The position numbers were made by a program, and so were the translations under genes. The notes below the pieces were generated by a model. It was not told the origin of the DNA. It ran no database searches and was given only the letters and a program-made list of their open reading frames with translations. This document shows, piece by piece, positions 36,939-49,395 of a stretch of DNA of 64,000 nucleotides. The stretch is from contig CM077827.1 of NCBI GenBank assembly GCA_039720395.1, positions 20,321,117-20,385,116 on the forward strand, given 5' to 3'. The DNA is from Liquidambar formosana (lineage: Eukaryota; Streptophyta; Magnoliopsida; Saxifragales; Altingiaceae). Numbering within the stretch: position 1 is the first letter of the stretch; each line of letters starts with the position of its first letter.

Positions 36939-37066
36939 CCTCTCTTTTTGAATTCCATCTCTTCCCCCCGAAATTACTTCTTACCTTATACAGCCCCCAC
37001 GCTGACAGCTGCTCAGTGGCGGCTGAGAAACCCTAGAAATCCCCGAATTAAACCCTAATCCCCGCC

Positions 37067-37074
37067 TATAAATA
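37067..37074 (+). promoter_or_regulatory. TATA box in 5' LTR of element 2
   Basis: TATAAATA, downstream of the palindrome cluster; repeated in the 3' LTR at 59913-59920. Probable gag-pol promoter. Confidence 0.72.
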
Positions 37075-37640
37075 CCCTGCTTTCATTCAAGAAAAGGGAT
37101 TCGATTTTGGCTATCAAAACCACCATCCTAGAAACCCTGAGACTGACGGCTGTGTCCACGAGAGGTCCGGAAAGCACGCTTGTGAAGGGACCGCTACTGC
37201 CCAAACCTGAGGGTAACCATTCTCAACCCTTAATTTCGTTCTAGCATGATTACTTATAATATTGCATCTATCCTGTCATTTAATACTCATAATTAGGACA
37301 CGTTCAGATCTAATCCGGCACCGTTTTATTTGTGCATTTAAGGTTATGAAATGAGTTCCTCATCCATTTCGAATGCGTAGGGCTGCATAAGATTTATCCG
37401 TTAACTCCGGCATTTTTTCCGCGCATGATATATCTCTCTGTTAATTTTTAGCACATTTAATCCGCACGGTTTAGGTCCACAAATATCTGTTGTATCTTTA
37501 TTAGCATCTGCTGTCATTTCGCCATTTAGGTCTAGGTCATTTTGTCATTTCTAAATCGCATTATAGCCATTTTTCCGCATACACTTGAGTCAAAAGATCT
37601 GTTCGGGCACAGCATGGTAGGATGGGATGAAATTGGATAG

Positions 37641-37705
37641 GCATGTACGTACGTACATATGGTATGCACGTACGTGCATATCATATGCACGTACGTGCAT
37701 GAGCC
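37641..37705. promoter_or_regulatory. ACGTACGT palindrome cluster 2 in 5' LTR of element 2
   Basis: Three palindromes in a row (ATGTACGTACGTACAT, then two ATGCACGTACGTGCAT), downstream of the presumed transcription start, so within R/U5. The copy in the 3' LTR is at about 60487-60551. Confidence 0.8.
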
Positions 37706-38153
37706 ATGTTTTTTCAGTTTAACCTCTTCTTTTCTTTTGCAGGCAGTATAGGTACCCCTTGCAACCTTTTGAATATTCTGCATCATGTATATCTGTTTAT
37801 ATATCTTGTTTTCTCTCCTTTTTTCTTTTCTCATTTGTGCATGCCATTATCTGAATTCGATTGCATAAGCGCTTGATCGACGGTTGAATTCAATTAAGTT
37901 CATTTTTAATTAAAGCCAATAAGTGTATGTGAGGCCGGATTTTAGCCGGGCGCAGACGGGTGCCTAACACCTTCCCGTCCGCGTACCTTAGCTCCGAACC
38001 TTGATTCTTTGGGTGATGACGAGTTGGGCCCTTGCTAGGGGTCCATCGGTTCCCGAGGCCAAAATCAGGTGGCAACTCCCTCTTCGCCCTAATCGTCCAC
38101 GGTTAGTGGCGTACTCTCGAGCCGGGCGTGGTGAAAGGACACGGCGCTCACAA

Positions 38154-38171
38154 TGGCGACTCCACTGGGGA
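38154..38171 (+). other. Primer-binding site of element 2
   Basis: TGGCGACTCCACTGGGGA starts two bases after the LTR and differs by one base from the family A PBS, consistent with the same class of tRNA primer. Confidence 0.85.
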
Positions 38172-39254
38172 TAGAGAGCTAGACTCCGAAACATTTATTG
38201 GCTTTAATTAATTAGGAAATTTAATTGAATAAGACCGAAACTGCACACACGCGCACGATATTTGGCATTTGTTATCCCTCGATGGCAGTCTGATTAGAGA
38301 CCCGGGTTCCATTTAGTTCCTATGGGCGACTCGATTCAGCACCATCAACCCACGGCCTGTGCCACTAGCCTGTAATAAGCTAGTGAGTACGCTAACGGGT
38401 CGCTCTTTGAGCACCCTAGCCTGGGTAACCCTTGAAGAAGAAGTACCCCCAATTGACCAACCACACTAGTGTCCCCCGAGACCTTTGCATAGCCTTGCTT
38501 GAATGTATGTCATATCGCATGTCATGTTGCATCCATACTCATTTGTATAGCGCGGGTATGGGACGAGGCCCACGTTGTACATGAGCTTTCTAGTTTGAGC
38601 CCGAATTGAGGGAAGATTGAGTACTGTTGTAATTGGACCTAGGCCCATTGAAAAAAAAAAAGAGAAAAGAAAATGATGACAATGAACAAAATGGGCCTAG
38701 AATCCAAATGAGGTGCAAGATGTGGGCGTGACGGGCTCAAACGAGAAAGCTGATGGACCACGTAGACCTGTTGAGAGTTAGGAATGGACCACTATGATGA
38801 ATGAACACAACCCATCTAAAATTGAACATCAAAGTCCAATATCATTCTACCTAAGGCTTGATGAGTGAGAGGCAAAATAAAGTGTGATCTTGTAATTGGA
38901 CTAAGCCTATCTAAGTGAAAACAATGAAATGGGCTTGGATCCAAAGTGAGTATGTGAGATATGTGTGAACTTGTAACGGGCCAAAGGTAGAATGATGTTC
39001 GACTTCGTAAATTAATATCTGCCCATCATAGACCCTTGGAAGATCTAGTGAACATGACAAGGCTCTAGCAATGGGTTTAGATAAGGGGTTTGAAGGTATT
39101 CGGATTGGGCTAGAGGAGAAAGTTTAACGGACATGTGCTCATTACGCTCAACTCTTGTTTCAGCAAGATTGATTCACCAGGGAGAGAAGCACCGAGTAGT
39201 GTTTGGGCCCGATCTCCGACCACTAACAGATTAAGAAGAACTCCGGTTGGAAGA
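38172..39254 (+). other. Untranslated leader of element 2
   Basis: About 1.1 kb between PBS and the likely gag ATG. No separate ORF1 of the Ogre type is apparent. The open frame does extend upstream of 39255 to 39135, but without gag similarity. Confidence 0.55.
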
Positions 39255-41089
39255 ATGGCAGAACAAGTGACTTTGGCTGATATCCTTGAACAGATGAGGA
39301 GCGATAGAACCGAGATGAAGGGCTTCATGAATGAAATGCGGGACTGGGTTACTAAGCTCGAGAAAGGGAAAGGGAGAACAGAAGAACCACCTGAAACTGA
39401 GGAGAAAGGAGAGCCCAAGGTTAATGAGGAGGAGCACCCGAAGTGGGAAGACGATGACTATGAGGACTACCTGAAAAGGAAAGAAACCAAGGAAAAAGAC
39501 ACCAAAGTGGAAAAGTTGGCGGCAGAGAATGCTGAGATGAAAGCTCGGATGGACCGAATGCAAACAGCATGGCAGAAATCACAAGGCATGGATGATTACA
39601 TGTATTCTATGGCAGGGATTACGGCCGACTCCAAGGTGCAACTCCCTCCGAAATTCAAAATAGCCGACTATGAAAAGTTCGATGGCACCGGTGACCCCAA
39701 ACAGCATTTGCGCCAGTACTTGAGCATTGCCCGAATGAGAGGGTTGACCGCCGATCAAGTGTTGCACGCCTTCCCTTTATCTCTCTCGGCAGATGCCTCG
39801 AAGTGGTACTATGCACTTGATCCGAAAGTCACGGACTCTTGGGAACTACTAGCTTCAGAATTTACAAACAAGTATGCGTACAACACTATGTTGGATGTCA
39901 CTCTGCGGGATTTGGAAATGACTAGGCAAAAGACGGATGAGACTTTCTCAGAATTTCTGACTCGCTGGAGGGCTAAAGCTGTCAAGATGGTAAATAGGCC
40001 GACAGAAATTGATCAGATAAACATCATTTTGAGGAACCTGACACCCGTGTACTTTGATCGCATGTTGACTTCCTCTGTCATGAATTTTGAACAATTATAC
40101 CAGTGTGGAACTCGCATCGAGGATGCTATTCACCGCGGTCAGATGGATAGGCAGAAGAAAGTATATGGTTCTGGTAGTGGTGGTGGAAGCGGAAGTGCTA
40201 GAATTAGTGGGGGAGCCCAGCCACAAGCTACAGTGGGAGCCATCCAGCAGACGCAAGCAGCACCGAAAGCGCCAAGGGTATACCATGACTTGGGAGTCCC
40301 ATTGTCCAAAGCCTTGGCCAACTTGAGCAAACGGGACTATCTGAAGCCTTTGGAACCAAGAACACTGCCGAACCCGATTCCCTCGTATTGGAGGCAGAAT
40401 GAGTTTTGCGACTTCCACCAGCGGATCGGGCATAAGACGGACAATTGCATGCGCTTAAAGAATGAAATCCAAGACCTGATTGATTCAGGTAAGCTACCTC
40501 CTCCAGGCGGCGACAAGCCCAATATTCAGAACAACCCTCTTCCCAATTATCGAAATGCACCGCCTCCTGCCTACATGAATATGGTTAGTGATACGAAGGA
40601 AATGGAGGATCCGTCACAATTTATTCTCATGATCAGCATGAAGAAGGCTCCATGGGAAGATTATGACAGTGGGGAAGAAGATATTTGGGCAGAAATGAAG
40701 AAGGATTCCATGCATCTAACCCGTTCGGGGAGGCATTACAAGCCTAATTATCTGGAAGGGGATCATCCTGGAAGAGAATTGAACCAAGAAGTAAGAGAAA
40801 GGATTGAGCAGCAAAACGAGGAGGAGGAGGACAGGATACTGAAGCAGTTAAAGAAAACACAAGCAAGTATAAGCAGTTGGGGCCTGCTGATCGCCTCAAA
40901 GAAACATCGCCAGGCTTTACTGGACGCGTTGGCAAGAAAAGAAGTACCAATGGAAACCACACCGGAGCAGGTTCTATCACTTATGGGGGTCAGCTCGGTG
41001 AGCAAGGCTGTGATGACCTTTTCCCATGAAGATTTGCCACTTGAAGGGGCAGGGCATGCCAAGCCACTCTATGTCACGGTGGAATGTAG
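39255..41089 (+). CDS. gag: Element 2 gag, interrupted at its 3' end by CACTA
   Basis: The frame is open from 39135; the ATG at 39255 (MAEQVTLADILEQM) fits the usual gag start. A charged coiled-coil-like region is followed by the retrotransposon gag core (FDGTGDPKQHL, DASKWYYALDPKVTDSWE), a Gly/Ser linker, a zinc-knuckle-like motif CDFHQRIGHKTDNC, an acidic linker and the spacer before the protease. The frame enters the CACTA element at 41090 and stops soon after. Removing the insertion and one copy of the TAG duplication leaves the frame into the protease open, so the gene was intact when CACTA arrived. Confidence 0.88.
41087..41089. repeat. Left TSD of CACTA (TAG)
   Basis: Three-base TSD, matched by TAG at 48642-48644; three bases is standard for CACTA transposons. 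Confidence 0.8.
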
Positions 41090-41104
41090 CACTACTACAA
41101 AAAC

Positions 41105-41717
41105 GTTGATAGATGACTGTATTTAACAGTCATCTTTTAGCAAAACAGTCATCTTTGTTTTTAGAAAAAACAGTCATCTCTTCAGGCGTCATCTTTTATC
41201 ATCAAATAAGATGACCGTTTTTTACGGTCATCTTTGAGAGTAATAGATGACCGTTTTTTAAAAACAGTCATGTTTGAATCAAAGAAAGAAAATCCTTTAT
41301 TCATTAACACGGTCATCTTTTGTGCTATAGATGACTGTTAAAAACGGTCATATTTTCAACAAAACATGACTGGTTTTATCTTAAAAACAGTCATATATTA
41401 CTATATAAGATGACTGCTTTTCACAGTCATCTTATATTCTTAAAAACAGTCATATATTACTATATAAGATGACTGCTTTTCACAGTCATCTTATGTTTTT
41501 AAAAACAGTCATATATTACTATATAAGATGACTGTGTGACTATATAAGATGACTGTGAAACACAGTCATCTTATGTTCTTAAAAACAGTCATGTATTACT
41601 ATATAAGATGACTGTGTGACTGTATAAGATGACTGTTTTTCACAGTCATCTTATTCTCTTAAAACCAGTCATCTTATGTATTAAAAGATGACTATAGAAA
41701 ACAGTCATCTTATCTAT
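41105..41717. repeat. CACTA left subterminal repeats
   Basis: Many copies of AGATGACTGTTTTT and its complement, arranged as hairpins, with a duplicated module containing 'catatattactatataagatg'. In En/Spm such repeats are binding sites for the second transposase protein. Confidence 0.85.
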
Positions 41718-43685
41718 GGCACAATTTTTTTTTTTTTTTTTTTTTTTTTTGGTGGTATTCATATACAAAAAATGTCATATACTATTTACTACCCTATAAA
41801 CCTGTTATTAAATTTGATACATCAACCTGTTTATACAAATTACTCAATAATTAAATTCTCAATATGAAATAAAAGAAATTAAGACAAATAAAATAACAAA
41901 GGAAATTAAATCACTCATTAATTATAAAACCATCATTTTCATTTTATTGGATTACAAGAACAAAGTTTCAAAAGTCATCACCATTCCCTTGACTTAACTA
42001 GTGTTACAATATTTTTGATGTTAAAATGAAAAACAAATCTAAAAAGGCAACATCCTCAAAAAATTTTCACCTTTTGCCATGATCATAATGCATGATTCAA
42101 CTACACAAAAAGAAGCCATTAATTAGGTGAGAAACAGAAAAAAAATAAAAAAATAAAAAAAGGGACGAATTAGAAGAGTAAGCCATGGTGCATGATTCAA
42201 CTACACAAAAAGAAGCCATCAGGTGAGAACCAAAAAAACAAAAAACAAAAGAACTCCCATTTAGAAGAGTGAGCATCCACAAAAAGGGGACGAATTAGAA
42301 GAGTGAGCATCCACAAAAGCTTTAGTGTTAATTTGCTCCCATTTCTTTGACTCCATCAAAGCAAAATATCCCTTCTCTTTCTCTTTCTCTCTATCTCTCT
42401 CTCTATCTCACCTATACATGCACCTACAAAAGACAAAATCTATTTAACACATGCAGTTCTATGTAACAGTGTGCTAATCGCAAAAAGAAAGAGCTAAAAA
42501 TGCAAAAATGGGAAAAAACAAAATCTCCACAAATCATACCAGTTTTTGAACTAATTAAGACCCAATCAATGTCAACATCAAATTTCTCCCTTTAGAATGC
42601 AAAATAAAAGCATAGAAATGCTCTATTACCTGCAAAAAGCAAAATCTTTCAACAGTTCTGTGTAACAATGAGCTAATAGCAAAAAGATAAATCTATCAAC
42701 ATTTAGATGCACACACAGACAGAGAGCAAACCAAAAAATCAGATCATATTCTGCGCAAAGGCCACCATAAATGGATAGATATCCTGTCCAGCACATAAAG
42801 AACTCTCTAAAAATGCACACAATCTCAGCATAGAAAAAACTCTCCAGAAATCAAGCAGTAGTCATTTTTGGCAGTGAAATCGATAGCCATGTTGCCTTTC
42901 TATACTCCTGCACAATACTCCTGCAATACAAAAAAAATACCAAAGCTCCAACCAACTTCAACTCCTCAGTATAGCTAGGGGACATCTCATACCTCTGGCA
43001 CACATCACAACCAAAAAACTAAACCTAGAAATATAAATTAAATGGAGTATAAACTCTTATATAAACCAGTTTTGGCCAATGAAATTGGCAACCATGTTGC
43101 ATTTCTATACAAAGATGCAGCACCAAGCATATATACCAAATTTGGCTAATCTTTATTGACCTAAAGAAGGGAAACTCAAGAACAATTCTACTAAAATATC
43201 AAGAATCAGTCCAACCATCACTGATTTCAACTCCATTTGAATATAAAACCGTCGTCATTAGGAGTTAGCATACAAAATCCATATTAACCCAATTAAATAA
43301 AGGAACCTCACACTACAAAGCCTTTCTAACATTGTCCATACACAATCCCAAATATAGAAGCCATGATTTTTCAAACAAATTAAAACTAGGATATATATGG
43401 TAATGGAAAAATCAATTATTCCCCAAATGTTATACAACAAAATGACAAGTTAAGGTGATGATTGTTAGATTAGCCAGCAAAGCAAAGACAGAGAGAGAGA
43501 GAGAGACACAATTATATACCTTTTCCTTTACTCAATTTATCAAATAATCTTGGATAGTATTAGCCCATTCCATTCGCACTTCATCAATTTCATCTTAGTT
43601 TATATATTATTTCCGTGTCTTGTACCTGTCATTGCTAACATGTTAGCTGAATTTTTTTAATGACTACATGTTCAATAGATGTGCA
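41718..43685. other. CACTA interior, non-coding, left part
   Basis: Contains a run of more than 20 T (41727-41751), a direct repeat around 42085-42160 and 42185-42235 ('catgattcaactacacaaaaagaagccat'-type), and CT-rich microsatellites near 42370-42412. No protein family was recognised. Confidence 0.5.
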
Positions 43686-43892
43686 CTAATCAATTGGGTT
43701 AGAGTCTAAAGTTATCGGCCATAGTAACCTAGTGGTACCTATCCACATCTTATGAGGTGGAGGTCGTAGATTTGACGCTTTGGATCCTGAAAAAGGAGGA
43801 GATGAAGGAAGGCGATGAACTACCTATAATCTAGGGGTCCGTTGGACTTCCCTCAAGAACCCAAAAATAATAATAATAATAATAATAATGTA
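43686..43892. repeat. Short interspersed-like segment with (AAT)n
   Basis: 'ctagtggtacctatccac' and 'gaggtggaggtcgtagattt' resemble the anchor phrases of plant short repeats that I have seen in many genomes. It is followed by an (AAT)n microsatellite at about 43865-43890. The assignment is tentative. Confidence 0.25.
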
Positions 43893-45281
43893 ATGCCCAA
43901 CTTTGTAAAAAATCTTACCTCCCTGACATAACCGGCAGGTGTCACCCCCGGAAAGAGCCAGTCCACATTGTCTTGAAACTGCATTGACAAAGTAGTAGGG
44001 ATAAAAAAACCCAATACAAATTGCTCCGAGAAAGAGGGAAAAACAAAATATAACATATAAAATTCAAATGGTAACTTACCAAGCCTAGTTGATGGGCACA
44101 TCGAGAGCAAAAATGCAACAAATTTTGATTTCTTAGCTACACCAAATGAGAGTTAGTATCCAAATAATCAGTTAAGGATACTCAAAGGACTAACTAACTA
44201 AAAAAAGTTAAATATAGGTAACACACAACAAGGAAGTCCACATAAACCCCTTTTGGAAGTTTAGTGTGCATTAACTTTACAGGCTCTTAAGCTCTTTTCA
44301 GACTATGTCATTTATATGGACTTCCCCATTGTGCATTATGTGTATGTTAGCACGCACACCCTAAAAAAAAAAGGTCATTTAGCATTGGCATTTGGCTCTA
44401 AAGTCAAAACTAAGACTTCTGCAAATTTTACACTCCCATTGAGATGGGATATGCCATTAAACCCAAGAACCTTTGACATTTGACTCTCTAATTGTCAAGC
44501 GAGAGATTGAAGAACTTTCATTGAAAACAAACCTTAGATATGATGTGTCTTACCACACTGAAATATATACTTAAGAAAAATAAATTCTTGGGAATATTCC
44601 CATGTAGGCATATATTGTGTAAATGATGATACATTTTAATTTTGAAACCTCTATCCTATTGGCTGGAGAAGAGTCTCCATTGGGATAGAAGATGACCTTT
44701 CGGTGTCTATATAAACACTCATTCCTAATCCCATATTTAATTCCTATTCAAACATAATATAATAACATTATTTCAAACCCTTTTCTTGAGTAAGTCTATG
44801 ATACGATTATATGGTGTCATCAGTCAATAGGAGTGAAATAAAATGTAATTATAAAATCAAAAAGTATTTTGACAATGTCATTTTGTTTCATTATCATTGA
44901 CTCGTAATATCACGTGTATTACAATTACATTTAACTTTTTCTCATGATTAAAAGGCTAATGATGAAAATAAAAGTTGGCAAATCTTTGGTGGTTGCGCCT
45001 CACTCGTTAGAGTTTTTTATTCAATTATTTATCATTTTAATGTGTGCCCTTAGGGAATCCTAAGGGTAAACTTTATAAAAACCTCAAAATAACTACTAAT
45101 TACAAGCAAATGATTGATGTGGGTTACAAAATGCAGAAAAAAATTGTAACCGGCTCCACCACCACGCCCGACTTGCTGATTTTACGGTTTTCCACTTCCA
45201 AAACGTACAACACCCTTAGATCATAAAATAATCAAAATATTTTTTGTATTCGGGCCTTAGTTTTCTTGCTCACCAAACACC

Positions 45282-45510
45282 CTCTATTTGGTTCATGGAA
45301 TCTACCAAGAAAAAAAGGAAAAAAAAAAAAAAAGTGGGGAAAAAAAAATGAGGAAAGAAAATGAAAGGAAAAGATGAAATCATATTAAACCAAAATTATT
45401 CCAATTCTTCTTATTCTTCTAATTTTCCATTGCAACCAAATAAGAGAAAATACAATTCCTTACATTTTATTTTTTTTCCTTGATAAAATCCTTAAACCAA
45501 ATAGGGCCTC
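45282..45510. repeat. Possible MITE with CCCTATTTGGTT inverted ends
   Basis: The left end CCCTCTATTTGGTT and the right end AACCAAATAGGGCC are inverted complements with one mismatch and enclose about 200 AT-rich bases. No clear TSD was identified. Size and ends fit a hAT- or Harbinger-like MITE nested in the CACTA interior. Confidence 0.4.
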
Positions 45511-46249
45511 AAAGTAGAATATATAGTTATATACATCTAATCTAATCAAGTAAAATAGCCGGCCAAAAACAAAATTATAATCAATGCTCACTAATGATAA
45601 AGCATTTTAAAGAGAAAAAATTATTGAATTGACAAAGAAGAGTTATATTTAATTCGATATCTTCAAAACATCCACACATCTGGATTTGAACTAAAAGGCA
45701 GGAAATTTAAATCATACTTGTCGAGATGAAGTTATTTTTTGTGTCAAAATAAAATAATAAACACAATCATAAAATGCAAGATTACACGTGAAGGTTGTGA
45801 CTTGTGAGATTGTAAGAGAATCATATTATTTTCCTTATTTTTTGCCATAATTTTCTGGTCAACCAATAAGTTTAAAGTAGTGTTATACATCTAATCTAAC
45901 TAAGTAGAAAAAAAAGAAAAAAAAAAGGTGAAAGCTAGATCACTAATGACCACAGCATTTAAAGAGAGAATATATATATTATCCAGTTTTAAAAAAATAA
46001 AAAAATAAAAAATAAAAGATAAATAAAGAAACATAAGGGTGTGTGTTACCCTAGAGATGTACTGACTTCTAATTCTTAGTTTATATATTATCCAGTTTTA
46101 AAAAAATAAATAAAATAAATTAATAGATTAATAGATTAAAAAAATGATAAGTTATACAAAATCCCTGATGCACAATGGCCCATTATAATTAAAAAAGGCC
46201 CATTGAACTTTAAGCAGACAATCATGTCGCTATCACGTGATGCCTTTGG

Positions 46250-46578
46250 TTAAACCCATTTTGTCCCTGTAGAATTTCAGGTGAATTTCCCGCCTTGACC
46301 TCTGTCTCCAATTCTCCATCCTGGCCCCCTCGCCGTCTCCCCATTTCACACACGCAGCAATCCCCATACAGACCCACACCATGACACCATAGAACCTCTG
46401 TCTCTCTCTCTCTCTCTCTCTCTCTACGCTTTTTCCCTAAATGGAAGGCCATGGAAGCCCTCATGCAAACCATCTTTGGTAAATTTCTATGTGGGAGATG
46501 GAGTTTGAAATTCTAACCCATTTGAGGCACCTTCTCGACTTGAATCTATACCTATATACATACATACAAATATATATA

Positions 46579-46609
<31 letters not shown>

Positions 46610-46784
46610 TATACTCAGCAAACAGTTAAAGTGTTGACCATGAAAGAACAGTTGATTTGGTTTTGCAGATGACCAACGATGACAGAATTTCTCAAATTTT
46701 CTAACTGTGAGTTTAGTTATGAGCCTTCCTGGGCAACTTTCTCTGTAACAAATAGAGTCCGAATTCCTGATCCATTTGAAAAGC

Positions 46785-46829
<45 letters not shown>

Positions 46830-46960
46830 ATATATATATATGTATGTATGGAGAGAAAGAGAGAGGACGAGGGGAAATAGGGGTGAGTGGGAGGGTACAA
46901 AAGAGTATGTAGAGAACCATTTTCTCTGTACTTCATTGATAAAAAAACAGAGCAAAACAG
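46250..46960 (+). other. Possible captured gene 5' fragment with microsatellites in CACTA
   Basis: A C-rich stretch and (CT)n run (46400-46427) are followed by an ATG (46441 or 46451) and a possible donor (CATCTTTG|GTAAAT near 46480). A possible acceptor (GGTTTTGCAG) lies near 46669. This looks like a 5' UTR, short first exon and intron of a host gene carried by the transposon, but no protein could be recognised. (TA)n and (TG)n microsatellites lie at about 46577-46610 and 46783-46845. Confidence 0.25.
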
Positions 46961-48069
46961 AGGAGACATGAAATATAATATCATTTGCTTGGTTTCATCT
47001 GTTTGTCCCTCTTCTTCCTTTGCTATTTTCTATATGCGTTTTTAATCAATCATTAGTCATCATAGGTCACTTTGTGTTAGCACATGGTAATGCATAGAGG
47101 TAAAGGTTGCCATAACTTCTCAGATAATGGTAATCTTCAATATAAACTGAGAAATTCCCAGATAATGCGAGCAAGTGAGAAATAACTATATTGAGAAGAT
47201 ATTGAGAAGGGTTTAGCGAGAGGGATTTAGTAAGATGGATTTAGTCTTCACATCCTCTCAAACATATTGTGATTGTGGACAAAGGGTTGAAGAGAAAACT
47301 AACAATTCGACATATAAATTAAACGCAACCTTCATTATAAACCCAGAATTTCCCAGGTGATGGTAGTGAGAATTAGATGTAGTCACCTACATCCACTTAA
47401 ATGAGACCCATATTGTGGCTTACAATCACGTATCCTCTAAGTTTTATCTAAGTTTCTTATATCTAACTAAATCAAAGCTTTTTATTAACTTAAACTATCA
47501 TTCTTTTTGTTTTTTTTTTTAAAAACTTTCTAAAACGTTGACTGCTTGGAATTGGAAAACAAACTATCAGTATTTGTGATATTTAAGAATAAAGTGATAA
47601 AAATTGAAGTAGCTTGGGAGCCCCTGTATTAGATAGATGACACACCACTCACTAATTTTTTTTATTTTTTATTTTTTTTAACAAAGGAAAAAAAAGAATC
47701 ATCGAAGAAGGGGATCAGGTTTATCGTTGATCAGAAAAGGACCCAATATCACCGAATTACTTTACATACTTTTTTCAATATCAGCATGAAACTATATGGC
47801 AATAAAGCTCCCAGTATCTCCCATGTATGACAATCTTCAATTTCAAGGCAGACTCAGAGAATGCACCCAAAAAAAAAAAAAAAGGGAGATTCGAACAGAA
47901 AAATATACAAAAAAACACAGATCTGGACACAGAAAAATACACCCAAAAAAAGGGAGATTCGAACAGAAAAAAAAAGGGAGAGACACAAAGAATGCACCCA
48001 AAAAAAAAAAAAAAAAAAAAACACAGAAAAATATACAAGGCAGATTCGAACAGATCTGGACAGATTGAG

Positions 48070-48340
48070 AGAGAAGGAGAGAGATATACCTCGGAGGAAC
48101 TCCGGCGAGGCCAGCAGCAGCTTCTAGCGAAGTGGATCGCAACAATTTCGGCACGAGTAAGGCAGATGGAGATGGTGCTTGCAACGATAAGGGCGACGGC
48201 AACGGTGAGGCTGGCCTGGGCGACGGCAACGATGAGGGTCGCCTGGCCTGGGCGCCGGCGACGGTGACGGTGGCCTGGTCTGGGCGCCGGCGAGGGTGAC
48301 GGTGGCCTGGCCTGATGCGTGACAGCGTGAGGCTCTGTGA
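48070..48340. other. GC-rich minisatellite-like block near CACTA right end
   Basis: Repeats of 'ggcgacggcaacg' and 'tggcctgggcgcc' make this far richer in GC than the surroundings. A minus-strand open frame (to 48229) ends at a donor-like GGTATAT near 48090. GC-rich first exons near one end are common in CACTA transposase genes, so this may be the remnant of one. Confidence 0.35.
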
Positions 48341-48444
48341 GTGAGAAACTGAGGGATGGAGCGATAGAGAGAAGAGAGGAAAAAAAAAAAAAAGGTAGTT
48401 GTGTTAAAAGAGGATCGAGGAGTTAAGAGAAAAGAGTAAAGTGA

Positions 48445-48622
48445 ATTTGATGACTTTTTTAAAACTAGTCATCTTTTGTTAAAACCCAGTCATCTTTGTT
48501 GTTTTAAAGATGACTGTTTTAAGTTTGAACTTAAATACTAGTCATCTTTTTATTTTAGAAATCAAAAGATGACTGGTTTTTAAAAAACGGTCATCTTTTT
48601 AAATTCCAAAAGCGTCATCTAT
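48445..48622. repeat. CACTA right subterminal repeats
   Basis: Inverted copies of the left-end AGATGACTG/CAGTCATCT motif, in a shorter array. Confidence 0.8.
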
Positions 48623-48644
48623 CAACCATTTTCTTGTAGTGTAG

Positions 48645-49371
48645 GGATTTGAAAATACCTGTAGTTTTGGTCGATAATGGGTCCGCATTGAATGTTTGCC
48701 CGATGCGCACCGCAACTAAGCTAGGGGTTGGCAAGGAGGACTTGATACCTTCTGTTGTGACGGTAAGGGGTTATGACAACAGCTGTCGGAGTGTGATGGG
48801 AACTTTCAAGGCCGCTTCTAAAATAGGGCCCGTTGAGTCAATGGTGGAATTCTGCGTCATGGACATTCCCGCCAACTACAACCTGCTGTTGGGAAGAACT
48901 TGGTTACACCCTTTGCAAGCTGTTCCCTCAACCGTGCACCAGAAAATAAAATTGCCTTGGGATGAAGGAGTTCTAGTGATCCATGGAGACGGAGAAATAA
49001 CTGGGCAGATATCAGGAGTAAAGGAAGGAAGCGGAGAGTTGGAATGGAGAGGTTTTGAGCTGGTACAGGTGATTGAAAGGAAGGAAACTGGAAGAGAGAA
49101 GGTGTCTCCCGATTTTGGGGAGGGGGTTAGCCATATCGTGACCCATATGATGAGAAAACTGGGGTACATGCCCGGGATGGGGCTAGGCCGAAGGGGAGAA
49201 GGGATAGCTGAGTTCCCGGATTTCCACATGCAAACCGACCGGCGAGGGCTAGGGTACACTGAAGAGGACGACAAATGCGTCCCCAAGAATGGAAAAACTC
49301 TCAATGGTAATTTTGTGAAGGAAGGAGAAGGTTTCCCCTATTGTGGATTTCCTGAGCCATGGATAGACTGA
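48645..49371 (+). CDS. pro: Element 2 protease with G-patch
   Basis: This continues the gag frame after the CACTA insertion. The aspartic protease has the catalytic motif VLVDNGSALNVCP and the flap/second-loop region LLLGRTWLHP. It is followed by a G-patch (LGYMPGMGLGRRGEGIAEF ... GLGYTEE), an RNA-binding glycine-rich module also found next to the protease in some retroviruses and plant elements. The frame ends in a TGA at 49369-49371, but the pol frame continues in the same phase directly after it, so pro and pol are separated by one codon rather than a frameshift. Confidence 0.88.
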
Positions 49372-49395
49372 AGGAGCGGAGAAAGGAAGCCTGGG

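Larger units (their letters stand above)
36734..38152 (+). mobile_element. 5' LTR of element 2
   Basis: Begins TGTTAACACC and ends GGCGCTCACA, 1,419 bp. It contains two ACGTACGT palindrome clusters (36879-36938 and 37641-37705) and TATAAATA at 37067-37074. Confidence 0.92.
41090..48641. mobile_element. CACTA (En/Spm, CMC) transposon, apparently non-autonomous
   Basis: The left end reads CACTACTACAAAAA and the right end, inverted, CACTACAAGAAAA. About 24 of the first 28 terminal bases match (both include GTTGATAGATGAC). Dense subterminal repeats of AGATGACTG/CAGTCATCT in both orientations occupy 41105-41717 and 48445-48622. The TSD is TAG. None of the internal open frames resembles a TNP2/TNPD-type transposase, so mobility probably depends on a relative. 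Confidence 0.92.

Noticed and set aside
46713..46984. Frames with IYIYTHTHTH repeats
   Set aside because: They are translations of (TA)n and (TG)n microsatellites.
47796..48267. Lys-rich and Phe-rich frames
   Set aside because: They are made by several poly(A) runs and duplicated A-rich segments in the CACTA interior.
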